Of a stretch of DNA of 64,000 nucleotides, positions 38,984 through 48,851 are shown piece by piece. The DNA comes from Dysosmobacter sp. Marseille-Q4140 (GTDB lineage: Bacteria > Bacillota > Clostridia > Oscillospirales > Oscillospiraceae), in the NCBI GenBank assembly GCA_018228705.1, contig CP073694.1:806001-870000 (forward strand), given 5' to 3'. The notes beneath the pieces were generated by a model that searched no databases, was not told the origin of the DNA, and worked only from the letters and a program-made list of their open reading frames with translations. The stretch's first letter is position 1. Each line of letters starts with the position of its first letter. A program made the translations under genes and the position numbers.

Positions 38984-41377
38984 ATGTATCAAGTTGTGAA
39001 AAGAGACGGTCAGGTCGCGGAATTCAATCTCGCCAAGATCAGCGCGGCCATTACCAAGGCTTTTGAGGCCACTCATAAGGAATATAACCCGGACATCATC
39101 GACCTGCTGGCCCTCCGGGTGACTGCGGACTATCAGGACAAGATCCATGACGGCAAGGTCTCTGTGGAACAGATCCAGGACAGCGTGGAGGATGTGCTCA
39201 GCCAGGCCGGCTATGCCGATGTGGCCAAGGCCTACATCCTCTACCGCAAGCAGCGGGAGAAGATCCGCAACCTCAACTCCACCATGCTGGACTACAAGGA
39301 GCTGGTGGACAACTATGTGAAGATCAACGACTGGCGCGTGAAGGAGAACTCCACCGTCACCTACTCCGTGGGCGGCCTGATCCTCTCCAACTCCGGCGCC
39401 ATCACCGCCAACTACTGGCTCAGCGAGATTTACGATGAGGAGATCGCCAGAGCCCACAAGGACGGCGATATCCACCTCCACGACCTCTCCATGCTCACCG
39501 GCTACTGCGCCGGCTGGAGCCTCAAGCAGCTGATCCAGCAGGGCCTGGGCATCCCCGGCAAGATCAACTCCACCCCTGCCAGCCACTTGTCCACCCTGTG
39601 CAACCAGATGGTGAACTTCTTAGGGATCATGCAGAACGAGTGGGCCGGCGCCCAGGCGTTCAGCTCCTTTGACACGTACCTTGCTCCCTTCGTCAAGGTG
39701 GATAACCTCTCCCAGAAGGAAGTCAAGCAGTGCATCCAGTCCTTCGTCTTCGGCGTGAACACCCCCTCCCGCTGGGGCACCCAGGCGCCCTTCTCCAACA
39801 TCACCCTGGACTGGACCGTCCCCAAGGATCTGGAGAACCTGCCGGCCATCGTGGGCGGCAAGGAGCAGGACTTCACCTACGGTGACTGCAAAAAAGAGAT
39901 GGACATGGTCAACAAGGCCTTCATCGAGATCATGACCGAGGGCGACGCCGATGGCCGGGGCTTTCAGTATCCCATCCCCACCTACTCCATCACCAAGGAC
40001 TTCGACTGGTCCGACACTGAAAATAACCGGCTCCTCTTTGAGATGACCGCCAAGTACGGCACCCCCTACTTCTCCAACTACATCAACTCCGACATGGAGC
40101 CCTCCGACGTGCGCAGCATGTGCTGCCGCCTGCGGCTGGACCTGCGGGAGCTGCGCAAGAAGTCCGGCGGCTACTTCGGCTCCGGCGAGTCCACCGGCTC
40201 CGTGGGCGTGGTCACCATCAACCTGCCCCGGATCGCGTACCTGTCCCAGACTCCCGAGGAGTTCTATGAGCGCCTGGACCACATCATGGACGTGGCGGCC
40301 CGGAGCCTCAAGACCAAGCGCACTGTCATCACCCGCCTGATGGAGGCGGGCCTGTATCCCTACACCAAATATTATCTGGGCACCTTTGATAACCACTTCT
40401 CCACCATCGGCCTGATCGGTATGAACGAGGTGGGCCTCAACGCCAAGTGGCTGCGCAAGGACCTGACCCACCCCGAGACCCAGGCCTTTGCCAAGGACGT
40501 GCTCAACCACATGCGCGAGCGCCTGAGCGACTACCAGGAGATGTACGGCGACCTCTATAACCTGGAGGCCACCCCCGCGGAATCCACCACCTACCGTCTG
40601 GCCAAGCACGACGTGGAGAAGTACCCCGACATCATCACCGCCGCCAAGAACCCCGGCGACACGCCGTACTACACCAACAGCTCTCACCTGCCCGTGGGCT
40701 ACACCACCGACATCTTTGACGCCCTGGCCATTCAGGACGAGCTGCAGACCCTCTACACCTCCGGCACCGTGTTCCACGCCTTCCTGGGCGAGAAGCTGCC
40801 GGACTGGAAGGCGGCCGCCAATCTGGTCCGCAAGATCGCGGAGAACTTCAAGCTGCCCTACTACACCATGTCCCCCACCTACTCCATCTGTCAGGACCAC
40901 GGCTACATCTCCGGCGAGCACTTCACCTGCCCGAAATGCGGCAAGGCCACCGAGGTCTGGAGCCGAATCACCGGCTACTACCGCCCCGTCCAGAACTGGA
41001 ACGACGGCAAGGTCCAGGAGTTCAAGGACCGCAGGGAGTATGAAGTGGAGAACTCCCGTCTGGAGGGCCGCCGCCTGTGCGACCGGGAGAGCGCCGGCGC
41101 CGCCGAGACCGCGCCCGCCGTATCCGCCTCTGTCCCCGGCGCTGAGGACGAGCTGTTCCTCTTCACCACCAAGACCTGCCCCAACTGCAAGATTGCCAAG
41201 AGCGAGCTGGAGAAGGCGGGCCTGCGCTACCAGGTGATGGACGTCAGCGAGCACATGGACCTGGTGAGCCGGTACGGCATCCAGCAGGCCCCCACCCTGA
41301 TCGTCCGCCACGGCGATCAGGTGGAGAAGCTGGTGAACGCCTCCGTCATCAAGAAGTTTGCCGCCACCCACGCGTAA
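38984..41377 (+). CDS. nrdD: anaerobic ribonucleoside-triphosphate reductase with fused glutaredoxin-like domain
   Basis: 797 residues. Residues 1-95 are an ATP-cone (MYQVVKRDGQVAEFNLAKIS). The catalytic glycyl-radical barrel follows. Near residue 650 are the zinc site (CQDHGYISG, FTCPKCGK) and the glycyl-radical loop RITGYYRPVQNWNDGK. An Ala-rich linker then leads to an extra domain of about 75 residues (ELFLFTTKTCPNCKIAKSEL, QQAPTLIV) with a CPNC active site, a glutaredoxin/NrdH-like fold. The enzyme reduces ribonucleotides under anoxia; the fused domain probably re-reduces its active-site cysteines, fed by the TrxB encoded next. ATG 38984 has AGGGGA upstream. Confidence 0.93.
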   Translation: MYQVVKRDGQVAEFNLAKISAAITKAFEATHKEYNPDIIDLLALRVTADYQDKIHDGKVSVEQIQDSVEDVLSQAGYADVAKAYILYRKQREKIRNLNSTMLDYKELVDNYVKINDWRVKENSTVTYSVGGLILSNSGAITANYWLSEIYDEEIARAHKDGDIHLHDLSMLTGYCAGWSLKQLIQQGLGIPGKINSTPASHLSTLCNQMVNFLGIMQNEWAGAQAFSSFDTYLAPFVKVDNLSQKEVKQCIQSFVFGVNTPSRWGTQAPFSNITLDWTVPKDLENLPAIVGGKEQDFTYGDCKKEMDMVNKAFIEIMTEGDADGRGFQYPIPTYSITKDFDWSDTENNRLLFEMTAKYGTPYFSNYINSDMEPSDVRSMCCRLRLDLRELRKKSGGYFGSGESTGSVGVVTINLPRIAYLSQTPEEFYERLDHIMDVAARSLKTKRTVITRLMEAGLYPYTKYYLGTFDNHFSTIGLIGMNEVGLNAKWLRKDLTHPETQAFAKDVLNHMRERLSDYQEMYGDLYNLEATPAESTTYRLAKHDVEKYPDIITAAKNPGDTPYYTNSSHLPVGYTTDIFDALAIQDELQTLYTSGTVFHAFLGEKLPDWKAAANLVRKIAENFKLPYYTMSPTYSICQDHGYISGEHFTCPKCGKATEVWSRITGYYRPVQNWNDGKVQEFKDRREYEVENSRLEGRRLCDRESAGAAETAPAVSASVPGAEDELFLFTTKTCPNCKIAKSELEKAGLRYQVMDVSEHMDLVSRYGIQQAPTLIVRHGDQVEKLVNASVIKKFAATHA

Positions 41378-41389
41378 GCACAAAATCCA

Positions 41390-41418
41390 AAAGGAGGGAC
41401 CCCCGGTCCCTCCTTTTT
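41390..41418 (+). terminator. terminator after nrdD
   Basis: Stem AAGGAGGGACC / GGTCCCTCCTT with loop CCC, followed by TTTC. trxB begins 26 bases later, so it may be only partial. Confidence 0.8.
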
Positions 41419-41443
41419 CATTCTTCTCTATCAGGTGATCTGT

Positions 41444-42352
41444 ATGAACGAACACTTTGACATCGTCATCGTGGGCGGCGGCCCCGCCGGGCTCACCGCC
41501 GCCATCTACGCCCGCCGGGCGGGCAAGTCCGTGCTGGTGCTGGAAAAGGAGGCCTTCGGCGGGCAGATCGCCGCCTCTCCCCGGGTGGACAACTTCCCCG
41601 GCTGCTACGGCGTCTCCGGCGCGGAGCTGGCGGAGCGGCTGTTCTCCCAGGCGGAGGCCCTGGGGGCCCGGGTGGAGCTGGAGGAGGTCCTCTCCATCCG
41701 GACCGGCGCGCCCCACTCCGTCACCACCGACTACGGCGCCTACACCGCCTCCGCCCTGGTTCTGGCCACCGGCATGAAGCACCGGACATTGGGCCTGCCC
41801 GGGGAGGAGACCTTAGGCGGCATGTCCTTCTGCGCCGTGTGCGACGGGGCCTTCTTCGCCGGTAAGGACGTGGCCGTGGCCGGCGGCGGCAACACCGCCC
41901 TCCAGGACGCCCTGTTCCTTTCGGACCTGTGCCGCCACGTGACGGTGGTCCACCGGCGGGACGCCTTCCGGGGTGATCCCATCCTGGCAGAGGCCCTGGC
42001 CAAGCGGGCCAATGTGACGCTGCGGATGAACACGGTCATCACCGCTCTGCGGGGCGAAACGGCCCTGACGGGCCTGGCCCTCCGGGATACGGCCACCGGC
42101 GCGGAGTCGGAGCTGGCGGTGGACGGGCTGTTCCAGGCCGTGGGCCAGCAGCCCCAGACGGCCCTGGCCGCGGCACTGGGTCTCACGGGGGCCGACGGCT
42201 TCCTGCCCGCCGGGGAGGACTGCCGCACCGCCGCCCCCGGTGTGTTCGTGGCCGGGGACTGCCGGGCCAAGGCCGTCCGGCAGCTGACCACCGCCTGCGC
42301 CGACGGAGCCGTGGCGGCCCTGGCCGCCTGCGCCTGGTGTGAGAGGCACTGA
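41444..42352 (+). CDS. trxB: thioredoxin reductase
   Basis: 302 residues. FAD-binding DIVIVGGGPAGLTAAIYARR, redox CAVCDG in MSFCAVCDGAFF, NAD(P) site VAVAGGGNTALQDALFLSD, and the C-terminal FAD motif GVFVAGDCRAKAVRQL. It reduces thioredoxin- or glutaredoxin-like proteins with NAD(P)H; beside nrdD the fused CPNC domain is a plausible client. ATG 41444 has CAGGTG upstream. Confidence 0.92.
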   Translation: MNEHFDIVIVGGGPAGLTAAIYARRAGKSVLVLEKEAFGGQIAASPRVDNFPGCYGVSGAELAERLFSQAEALGARVELEEVLSIRTGAPHSVTTDYGAYTASALVLATGMKHRTLGLPGEETLGGMSFCAVCDGAFFAGKDVAVAGGGNTALQDALFLSDLCRHVTVVHRRDAFRGDPILAEALAKRANVTLRMNTVITALRGETALTGLALRDTATGAESELAVDGLFQAVGQQPQTALAAALGLTGADGFLPAGEDCRTAAPGVFVAGDCRAKAVRQLTTACADGAVAALAACAWCERH

Positions 42353-42375
42353 ACAAGCAAGATTTCTCAAAACAA

Positions 42376-42416
42376 GCGGAGGATCGCCCATAGGGCCGAT
42401 CCTCCGCCTTTTTTCT
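42376..42416 (+). terminator. terminator after trxB
   Basis: Stem GCGGAGGATCGCCC / GGGCCGATCCTCCGC (one unpaired base) with loop ATA, followed by CTTTTTTC. On the other strand it can also end the convergent dehydrogenase gene. Confidence 0.85.
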
Positions 42417-42452
42417 TTCCCGGGAAATGACACCGCGCCGGCACCCGCTCCC

Positions 42453-43436
42453 TCAGTTGACGATGTTGTCCGGCTTCTCCCCGGCGGCCACCCGCTCCGC
42501 GTCGCGCCACATGTGCAGGTGGCTGCGGCGGAACGCCCCCTCGGTGATGCCGCCCAGATGGGGCGAGAGCACCACCCGGTCCCGGAGCTCAGGGGGCAGG
42601 TCCACCAGGGGGTGGTCCGCCGGCACCGGCTCCGGCGCCAGGGTGTCCAGGCCCGCCCCGGCGACGCGGCCCTCCTCCAACACCCGGCGCAGGGCCAGAT
42701 TGTCCACCAGGTCCCCCCGGCCGGTGTTGATGAGATACGCCGTGGGCTTCATGCGCGCCAGGAAGGCCTCGTCCACCATGTTCCGGGTCTGATCCGTCAC
42801 GGCACAGTGGAGGCTCACGATGTCGCAGCGCTCCGCCAGCTCCTCCAGAGGCAGGTAGGTGACACCCCAGCGGGCCTCTTCCTCCGGTGCGCGGCGATGG
42901 GGCGTATAGTAGCAGATCTCGCAGCCGAAGGCCGCCAGCCGCGCCGCCGTGGCCTTGGCAATGTCTCCAAAGCCCACCAGGCCCACCCGGCAGGCCCCCA
43001 GCTCCGTGATGCCCTCCACCATGGAGCGCTCCTTCATCTCCATCTGGCGGCCCTGGCGGACCATCCGGTCCCCCTCCAGAGCATGGCGCAGCAGCATCAG
43101 CATCAGCAAAACGGTCTGCTCCGCCACGGCAGCAGCATTGCAGCCCTTGTTGTTGCACACGTCGATGCCCCGGGCCCGGGCGGCAGCCAGGTCGATCCTG
43201 TCAAAAGCCACGCCCTCGGAGTGGATCAGCCGCAGGCGGGGCATCCGCTCCATGAGAGCGCCGCTCACCGGCGTGATGGCGTCCACGAACAGCGCCTCCG
43301 CGTCCGGTGCGGCGGCGAGGATCTGCTCCTCGGTGCTGTCCTTGTCCAGATACACCGGCTCCTGGGCCCTGGCAAAGGGCAGGTCCGGCAGATACCGGCG
43401 GTAACGGGCTTCCGCGCCTAAAATCACGATCTTCAA
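42453..43436 (-). CDS. D-2-hydroxyacid dehydrogenase
   Basis: 327 residues. The Rossmann motif is VGLVGFGDIAKATA; catalytic residues are Arg in LINTGRGDLVD, Glu in the GAGLDTLAPEPVP region and His in LSPHLGGITEG. The family includes phosphoglycerate dehydrogenase, hydroxypyruvate reductase and lactate dehydrogenases; without an ACT domain, hydroxypyruvate or glyoxylate reduction is likely. Start is TTG at 43436, chosen for AAGGAGGA just upstream. Confidence 0.85.
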   Translation of the reverse strand: MKIVILGAEARYRRYLPDLPFARAQEPVYLDKDSTEEQILAAAPDAEALFVDAITPVSGALMERMPRLRLIHSEGVAFDRIDLAAARARGIDVCNNKGCNAAAVAEQTVLLMLMLLRHALEGDRMVRQGRQMEMKERSMVEGITELGACRVGLVGFGDIAKATAARLAAFGCEICYYTPHRRAPEEEARWGVTYLPLEELAERCDIVSLHCAVTDQTRNMVDEAFLARMKPTAYLINTGRGDLVDNLALRRVLEEGRVAGAGLDTLAPEPVPADHPLVDLPPELRDRVVLSPHLGGITEGAFRRSHLHMWRDAERVAAGEKPDNIVN

Positions 43437-43613
43437 CGGCGTCTCCTCCTTGTTCTGTTCCGTCTCCGGCGCCGCCGGGGCGGTATTTTTTCTTATCATA
43501 TCATACCACAAATTCTTTTTCTGCGGAGATTTTTTCCGGTCCACTCAAAACACAGTTCCAGGCTCTACAAGTCCCGGCGGAAAAGGCGGCGGCGAACTTG
43601 TCCATTTTGTCTA

Positions 43614-43670
43614 TTGCGGCAAGGCTGCAAATTCGGTACAATAAGGTACGACCTTTAATAGTACTACCTT
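43614..43670 (+). promoter_or_regulatory. gntR-pur promoter with candidate GntR operator
   Basis: TTGCGG (43614-43619), 17-base spacer, TACAAT (43637-43642). Directly downstream is an inverted repeat AAGGTACGAC / GTACTACCTT (43643-43670) with an 8-base centre; the arms match at 8 of 10 positions. Its place over the transcription start fits autorepression by the GntR protein encoded next. Confidence 0.72.
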
Positions 43671-43695
43671 TTCATACTGAAATTGAGGTGAGCTT

Positions 43696-44421
43696 ATGAG
43701 TACGCAGCCGTCCCAGTCCAAGACCATCCGGCTCCAGCTGCTCTCCGCCATGAAGGAGGGCGCCTACGCCAACAGCGAACGCCTGCCCCGCGAGAGCGTC
43801 CTGGCGGAAAAGCTGGGTATCAGCCGTACCCAGCTGCGGGACATTCTGGCCTCCCTGGAGCGGGAGGGCTTCATCACCCGCCGCCACGGCGTGGGCACCA
43901 TCATCAACCGCCATGTGCTGGATGCCACTGCCCGCATGGACATCGAGGTGGAGTTCCTGGACATGATCCGCCAGAGCGGCTACCGGGCGGAGGTGGCCTT
44001 CGTGCGGGTGTCCGAAGGCACCGCCGACGCCAAGATCGCCCGGCAGCTGGCCATTGAAGAGGGAGCGCCCGTGATCCGCGTGGCCCGCCTGTGCACCGCC
44101 GACGGCCGCCCCGCCATCTACTGCGAGGACGTGGTGGACAAGTCTCTGGTGCGGGGCAATTACACCATCCAGGACCTGAAACTGCCCATCTTCCACTTCT
44201 TGCAGCGCTTCTGCGGCATCTACCCCTATCTGGACCTGACGGACCTGAAGCCCATCACGGCGGACGCCACCCTGGCGGAGACTTTGCAGATCAGCGTCGG
44301 CGCACCGGTTCTGTATATGGACGAGGTGGACTTCGACATCGACGGCAAGCCGGTGTTCTGCTCCCAGGAGTATTTCGCCGACGGCTTCTTCCGTCACACG
44401 GTCCTGCGCAAAAAGCTGTAA
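43696..44421 (+). CDS. GntR/HutC (UTRA) transcriptional regulator heading the purine cluster
   Basis: 241 residues. The N-terminal winged helix has ERLPRESVLAEKLGISRTQLRD and SLEREGFITRRHGVGTII; residues 80-241 form a UTRA ligand domain (VIRVARLCTADGRPAIY, ITADATLAETLQISVGAPVL). It ends 15 bases before purE and shares its promoter, so it most likely regulates itself and the purine genes. The effector is unknown; a purine pathway metabolite is a guess. GAGGTGA site precedes ATG 43696. Confidence 0.88.
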   Translation: MSTQPSQSKTIRLQLLSAMKEGAYANSERLPRESVLAEKLGISRTQLRDILASLEREGFITRRHGVGTIINRHVLDATARMDIEVEFLDMIRQSGYRAEVAFVRVSEGTADAKIARQLAIEEGAPVIRVARLCTADGRPAIYCEDVVDKSLVRGNYTIQDLKLPIFHFLQRFCGIYPYLDLTDLKPITADATLAETLQISVGAPVLYMDEVDFDIDGKPVFCSQEYFADGFFRHTVLRKKL

Positions 44422-44436
44422 GGAGGGTCCCGTCAC

Positions 44437-44934
44437 ATGAAAAAAGTTGCCGTTATCATGGGCTCCGACTCCGACTGGCCCGTCGTCAAGGGCGCCTGCG
44501 CCCAGCTGGAGGCCCTTGGCATCCCCTTTGAGGCCCATATCCTCAGCGCCCACCGCACCCCCGGCCAGGCGGCACTGTTCGCCAAAAACGCCCGGGCGGA
44601 GGGCTTTGGCGCCGTCATCTGCGCTGCCGGCATGGCGGCCCATTTGGCCGGCGCCTTTGCCGCCAACACCACGCTGCCGGTCATCGGCATCCCCATGAAG
44701 GGCGGGGCCATGGACGGCCTGGACGCCCTGCTGGCCACGGTCCAGATGCCCAGCGGCATCCCCGTGGCCACCGTGGCGCTGAACGGCGCCAAAAACGCTG
44801 CCGTCCTGGCCGCCCAGATCCTGGCGGTAGAGGACGCCGCCCTGGCGGAGCGGCTGGAGGCGGAGCGCGCCGCCATGGCCCGCCAGATCGCGGAGAAGGA
44901 AGCCCGGCTCCAGGAGGAGCTGGAGCGGAAATAA
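44437..44934 (+). CDS. purE: N5-carboxyaminoimidazole ribonucleotide mutase (class I PurE)
   Basis: 165 residues. VAVIMGSDSDWPVVKGAC and ILSAHRTPGQAALF are the phosphate and active-site motifs of PurE; AAGMAAHLAG follows. It converts N5-CAIR to CAIR. No purK is in the window. An AAGGAGG site lies before the ATG. Confidence 0.95.
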   Translation: MKKVAVIMGSDSDWPVVKGACAQLEALGIPFEAHILSAHRTPGQAALFAKNARAEGFGAVICAAGMAAHLAGAFAANTTLPVIGIPMKGGAMDGLDALLATVQMPSGIPVATVALNGAKNAAVLAAQILAVEDAALAERLEAERAAMARQIAEKEARLQEELERK

Positions 44935-44983
44935 GAGACGGTCAAACACGATTTATTATATATCAAACAGGAGGACTACCACC

Positions 44984-45697
<714 letters not shown>

Positions 45698-45700
45698 TCC

Positions 45701-47122
45701 ATGGGCGGCTTTTTCGGCGCGATCTCCAGGCGGGACTGCGTGCTGGACGTGTTCTTCGGCACGGACTACCACTCCCACCTGGGCACCCGCCGGGGCGGCA
45801 TGGCCATCTACGACCCGGCCGCCGGCTTCCAGCGGCAGATCCACAACATCGAGAACACCCCCTTCCGCACCAAATTCGAGGCGGACCTGACGGAGTTCCA
45901 CGGGTGCAGCGGCATCGGCTGCATCTCCGACACGGACCCCCAGCCCCTGCTGGTGCGGTCTCACCTGGGCCTGTACGCCATCACCACCGTGGGCATCATC
46001 AACAATGCGGACGCCCTGGTGGAAAAGTACTTCTCCCACCACGGCCACCAGTTCATGGCGCAGAGCAACGGCAAGGTCAATGAGTCGGAGCTGATCGCCG
46101 CCCTCATCAACCAGGCGGACTCCCTGGTGGACGGCATCCGCCACGCCCAGGATCTCATCGACGGCTCCGCCACCATTTTGCTGCTGACACCGGACGGCAT
46201 CATCGCCGCCCGGGACAAGCTGGGTCGCCTGCCGGTGCTGATCGGCCGGAACGAGGACGGCTGCTGCGTCTCCTTCGAATCCTTCGCCTACCAGAAGCTG
46301 GGCTATCAGACTGCCTATGAGCTGGGCCCCCGGGAGATCGTGAAGATCACCGCCGACGGCTGTGAGTCCTTGTCCCCCGCCGGGGAGCAGATGCGGATCT
46401 GTGCCTTCCTCTGGACCTACTACGGCTACCCCAACTCCAACTACGAGGGCGTCAACGTGGAGGTCATGCGCTACCGCAACGGCGAGATCATGGCCCGGGA
46501 CGAGGTGGCCCGGGGGATGCTGCCCAAGGTGGACTATGTGGCCGGCGTGCCGGACTCCGGCGTGCCCCACGCCATCGGCTTCGCCAACCGCAGCGGCAAG
46601 CCCTTTGCCCGGCCCTTCGTCAAGTACACCCCCACCTGGCCCCGGTCCTTCATGCCCACCAGCCAGGACGTGCGCAACCAGGTGGCCAAGATGAAGCAGA
46701 TCCCCGTCCCTGAGCTGATCGAGGGTAAGAAGCTGCTGTTCGTGGACGACTCCATCGTCCGTGGCACCCAGCTGCGGGAGACGGTGGAATTTCTCTACGC
46801 CAGCGGCGCGGCGGAGGTCCATATGCGCTCCGCCTGCCCGCCCATCATGTACGGCTGCAAGTACCTGAACTTCTCCCGCAGCAACTCCGACATGGACCTG
46901 CTGTCCCGCCGCACCATTCAAGAGCTGGAGGGCGACGAGGGCCAGCAGCACCTGGAGGAGTATGCCGACGCCTCCACCGAGCGGGGCCAGTGCCTGCTGA
47001 AAACCATCTGCCGGCAGCTGGGCTTCGACTCCCTGGGCTATCAGTCCCTGGAGGGACTGCTGGAAGCCATCGGCATCGATCGTGAGAAGATCTGTACCTA
47101 CTGCTGGACCGGCAAGGAGTAA
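45701..47122 (+). CDS. purF: amidophosphoribosyltransferase-like PurF without N-terminal Cys
   Basis: 473 residues. N-terminal Ntn-hydrolase-type domain (TDYHSHLGTRRGGMAIYD, RARDKLG-like AARDKLGRLPVL) and C-terminal phosphoribosyltransferase with the PRPP loop LLFVDDSIVRGTQ. True PurF starts Met-Cys-Gly and the Cys2 is the glutaminase nucleophile; here it reads MGGFFGAISRRDC, so Cys2 is Gly. An in-frame TAA lies two codons before the ATG, so no upstream start can supply the Cys. The enzyme may use free ammonia, another nucleophile, or an outside glutaminase. The operon position (after purC, before purM) supports the PurF role. Confidence 0.88.
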   Translation: MGGFFGAISRRDCVLDVFFGTDYHSHLGTRRGGMAIYDPAAGFQRQIHNIENTPFRTKFEADLTEFHGCSGIGCISDTDPQPLLVRSHLGLYAITTVGIINNADALVEKYFSHHGHQFMAQSNGKVNESELIAALINQADSLVDGIRHAQDLIDGSATILLLTPDGIIAARDKLGRLPVLIGRNEDGCCVSFESFAYQKLGYQTAYELGPREIVKITADGCESLSPAGEQMRICAFLWTYYGYPNSNYEGVNVEVMRYRNGEIMARDEVARGMLPKVDYVAGVPDSGVPHAIGFANRSGKPFARPFVKYTPTWPRSFMPTSQDVRNQVAKMKQIPVPELIEGKKLLFVDDSIVRGTQLRETVEFLYASGAAEVHMRSACPPIMYGCKYLNFSRSNSDMDLLSRRTIQELEGDEGQQHLEEYADASTERGQCLLKTICRQLGFDSLGYQSLEGLLEAIGIDREKICTYCWTGKE

Positions 47123-47199
47123 CGGCCGAGGCAGTTTTTCCAAAATTTAAAATTCCCGGCACCTGATTTCTAATACCCACTCATTTGGAGGTTGAAGAG

Positions 47200-48237
47200 A
47201 TGGAAAACTCCCATTCTGCGTCCTACGCCGCCGCCGGCGTGAACATCGAGGCCGGCTACGAGGGCGTGCGGCTGATGAAGGCCCATGTGGACCGCACGGT
47301 GATCCCCGGCGTGGTCTCCGGCATTGGGGGCTTCGGCGGGCTGTTCGCCCCGGATCTTGCCGGCATGGCGGAGCCGGTGCTGGTCTCCGGCACCGACGGC
47401 GTGGGCACCAAGCAGCGCATCGCCCAGCTGATGGATAAGCACGACACCGTGGGCATCGACTGCGTGGCCATGTGCGTCAACGACATCGTCTGCTGCGGTG
47501 CAAAACCCCTGTTTTTCCTGGACTACATCGCCATCGGCAAAAACGAGCCGGAGAAGGTGGCGTCCCTGGTCGCCGGCGTGGCGGAGGGCTGCGTCCAGGC
47601 GGGCTGCGCCCTGATCGGCGGCGAGACCGCCGAGCACCCCGGCGTCATGGCCGCCGACGACTACGACCTGGCGGGCTTCTCCGTCGGCATCGTGGACAAG
47701 GCCAAGATCGTCGACCACAGCGCCATGAAGCCCGGCGACGTGATTTTGGCCCTGCCCTCCTCCGGCCTCCACTCCAACGGCTACTCCCTGGTGCGGAAGG
47801 TCTTTGACGTGGAGCACGCCGACCTGGGCGCCTACTGCGGCGAGCTGGGGACGACCCTGGGCGAGGCCCTGCTGACCCCCACCCGCATCTACGTCAAACC
47901 CGTGCTGGCGGCTCTGGCCGCGGCGGAGATCCACGGCATCAGCCACATCACCGGCGGCGGCTTCTACGAGAACATCCCCCGGTGCCTGCCCGACGGGCTC
48001 ACCGCCAGGATCGAGAAAGCCGCCCTGCGGATCCCCCCCATCTTCCCCATGCTCCAGCGGATGGGGGATATCCCGGAGCGGGATCTGTTCAACACCTTCA
48101 ACTGCGGCGTGGGCATGGTGGTCATTGCCTCCGCCGCCAGCGCCGACAAGGCCCTCTCCGCCCTGCGTGAGGGAGGCTGTGACGCCTATCCCATCGGCGA
48201 GATCGTCCCGGGAGAAGATCGGGTGGTTTTATGTTAA
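47200..48237 (+). CDS. purM: phosphoribosylformylglycinamidine cyclo-ligase
   Basis: 345 residues. [45 protein letters not shown] and [13 protein letters not shown] are the PurM motifs for ATP and FGAM. It makes AIR. ATG 47200 has GGAGGTTG upstream; purN overlaps its end by 7 bases. Confidence 0.96.
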   Translation: MENSHSASYAAAGVNIEAGYEGVRLMKAHVDRTVIPGVVSGIGGFGGLFAPDLAGMAEPVLVSGTDGVGTKQRIAQLMDKHDTVGIDCVAMCVNDIVCCGAKPLFFLDYIAIGKNEPEKVASLVAGVAEGCVQAGCALIGGETAEHPGVMAADDYDLAGFSVGIVDKAKIVDHSAMKPGDVILALPSSGLHSNGYSLVRKVFDVEHADLGAYCGELGTTLGEALLTPTRIYVKPVLAALAAAEIHGISHITGGGFYENIPRCLPDGLTARIEKAALRIPPIFPMLQRMGDIPERDLFNTFNCGVGMVVIASAASADKALSALREGGCDAYPIGEIVPGEDRVVLC

Positions 48238-48851
48238 CTCGCGCCCGCATTGCCGTGCTGGTCTCCGGCGGCGGCACCAATCTGGAGGCCCTGCTGCGGT
48301 CCCAGGAGGACGGCAGCCTGTCCCACGGGGAGATCGTTCTGGTCTGCTCCAGCCAGCCCGGCGCCTACGCCCTGACCCGGGCCGCCAACCACGGCGTGCC
48401 CCGGGCAGTGGTCGCCCGCAGCGGCAAGAGCCAGGAGGCCTTCGAGGCGGAGCTCCAGGAGCAGTTGACCCGTTGTCAGGCCGACTTGATCGTTTTAGCG
48501 GGCTTTATGTCCATTTTATCGGCAGATTTTGTCCGCCGCTGGCCGGACCGGATCGTCAATGTCCACCCCTCTCTGATCCCGTCCTTCTGCGGCAAGGGCT
48601 ATTACGGCCTGCGGGTCCACGAGGCGGCCCTGGCCCGGGGGGTGAAGATCACCGGCGCCACGGTCCACCTGGTCAACGAGATCCCCGACGGCGGCCGCAT
48701 TCTGCTGCAAAAGGCCGTGGAGATCCTGCCGGAGGACACGGCCGCCACCTTGCAGCGCCGGGTGATGGAGCAGGCGGAATGGGTCCTGCTGCCCCAGGCG
48801 GTCGAAATGTTATGTAAACAAATTTCCGAGGAGGGAGCATCCCGCTCATGA
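48231..48851 (+). CDS. purN: GAR transformylase
   Basis: 206 residues. [16 protein letters not shown], then [18 protein letters not shown] (catalytic Asn-His region with the substrate loop) and [12 protein letters not shown] show PurN. It formylates GAR with 10-formyl-THF. It overlaps purM and purH at both ends, which implies coupled translation. Confidence 0.95.
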   Translation: MLTRARIAVLVSGGGTNLEALLRSQEDGSLSHGEIVLVCSSQPGAYALTRAANHGVPRAVVARSGKSQEAFEAELQEQLTRCQADLIVLAGFMSILSADFVRRWPDRIVNVHPSLIPSFCGKGYYGLRVHEAALARGVKITGATVHLVNEIPDGGRILLQKAVEILPEDTAATLQRRVMEQAEWVLLPQAVEMLCKQISEEGASRS

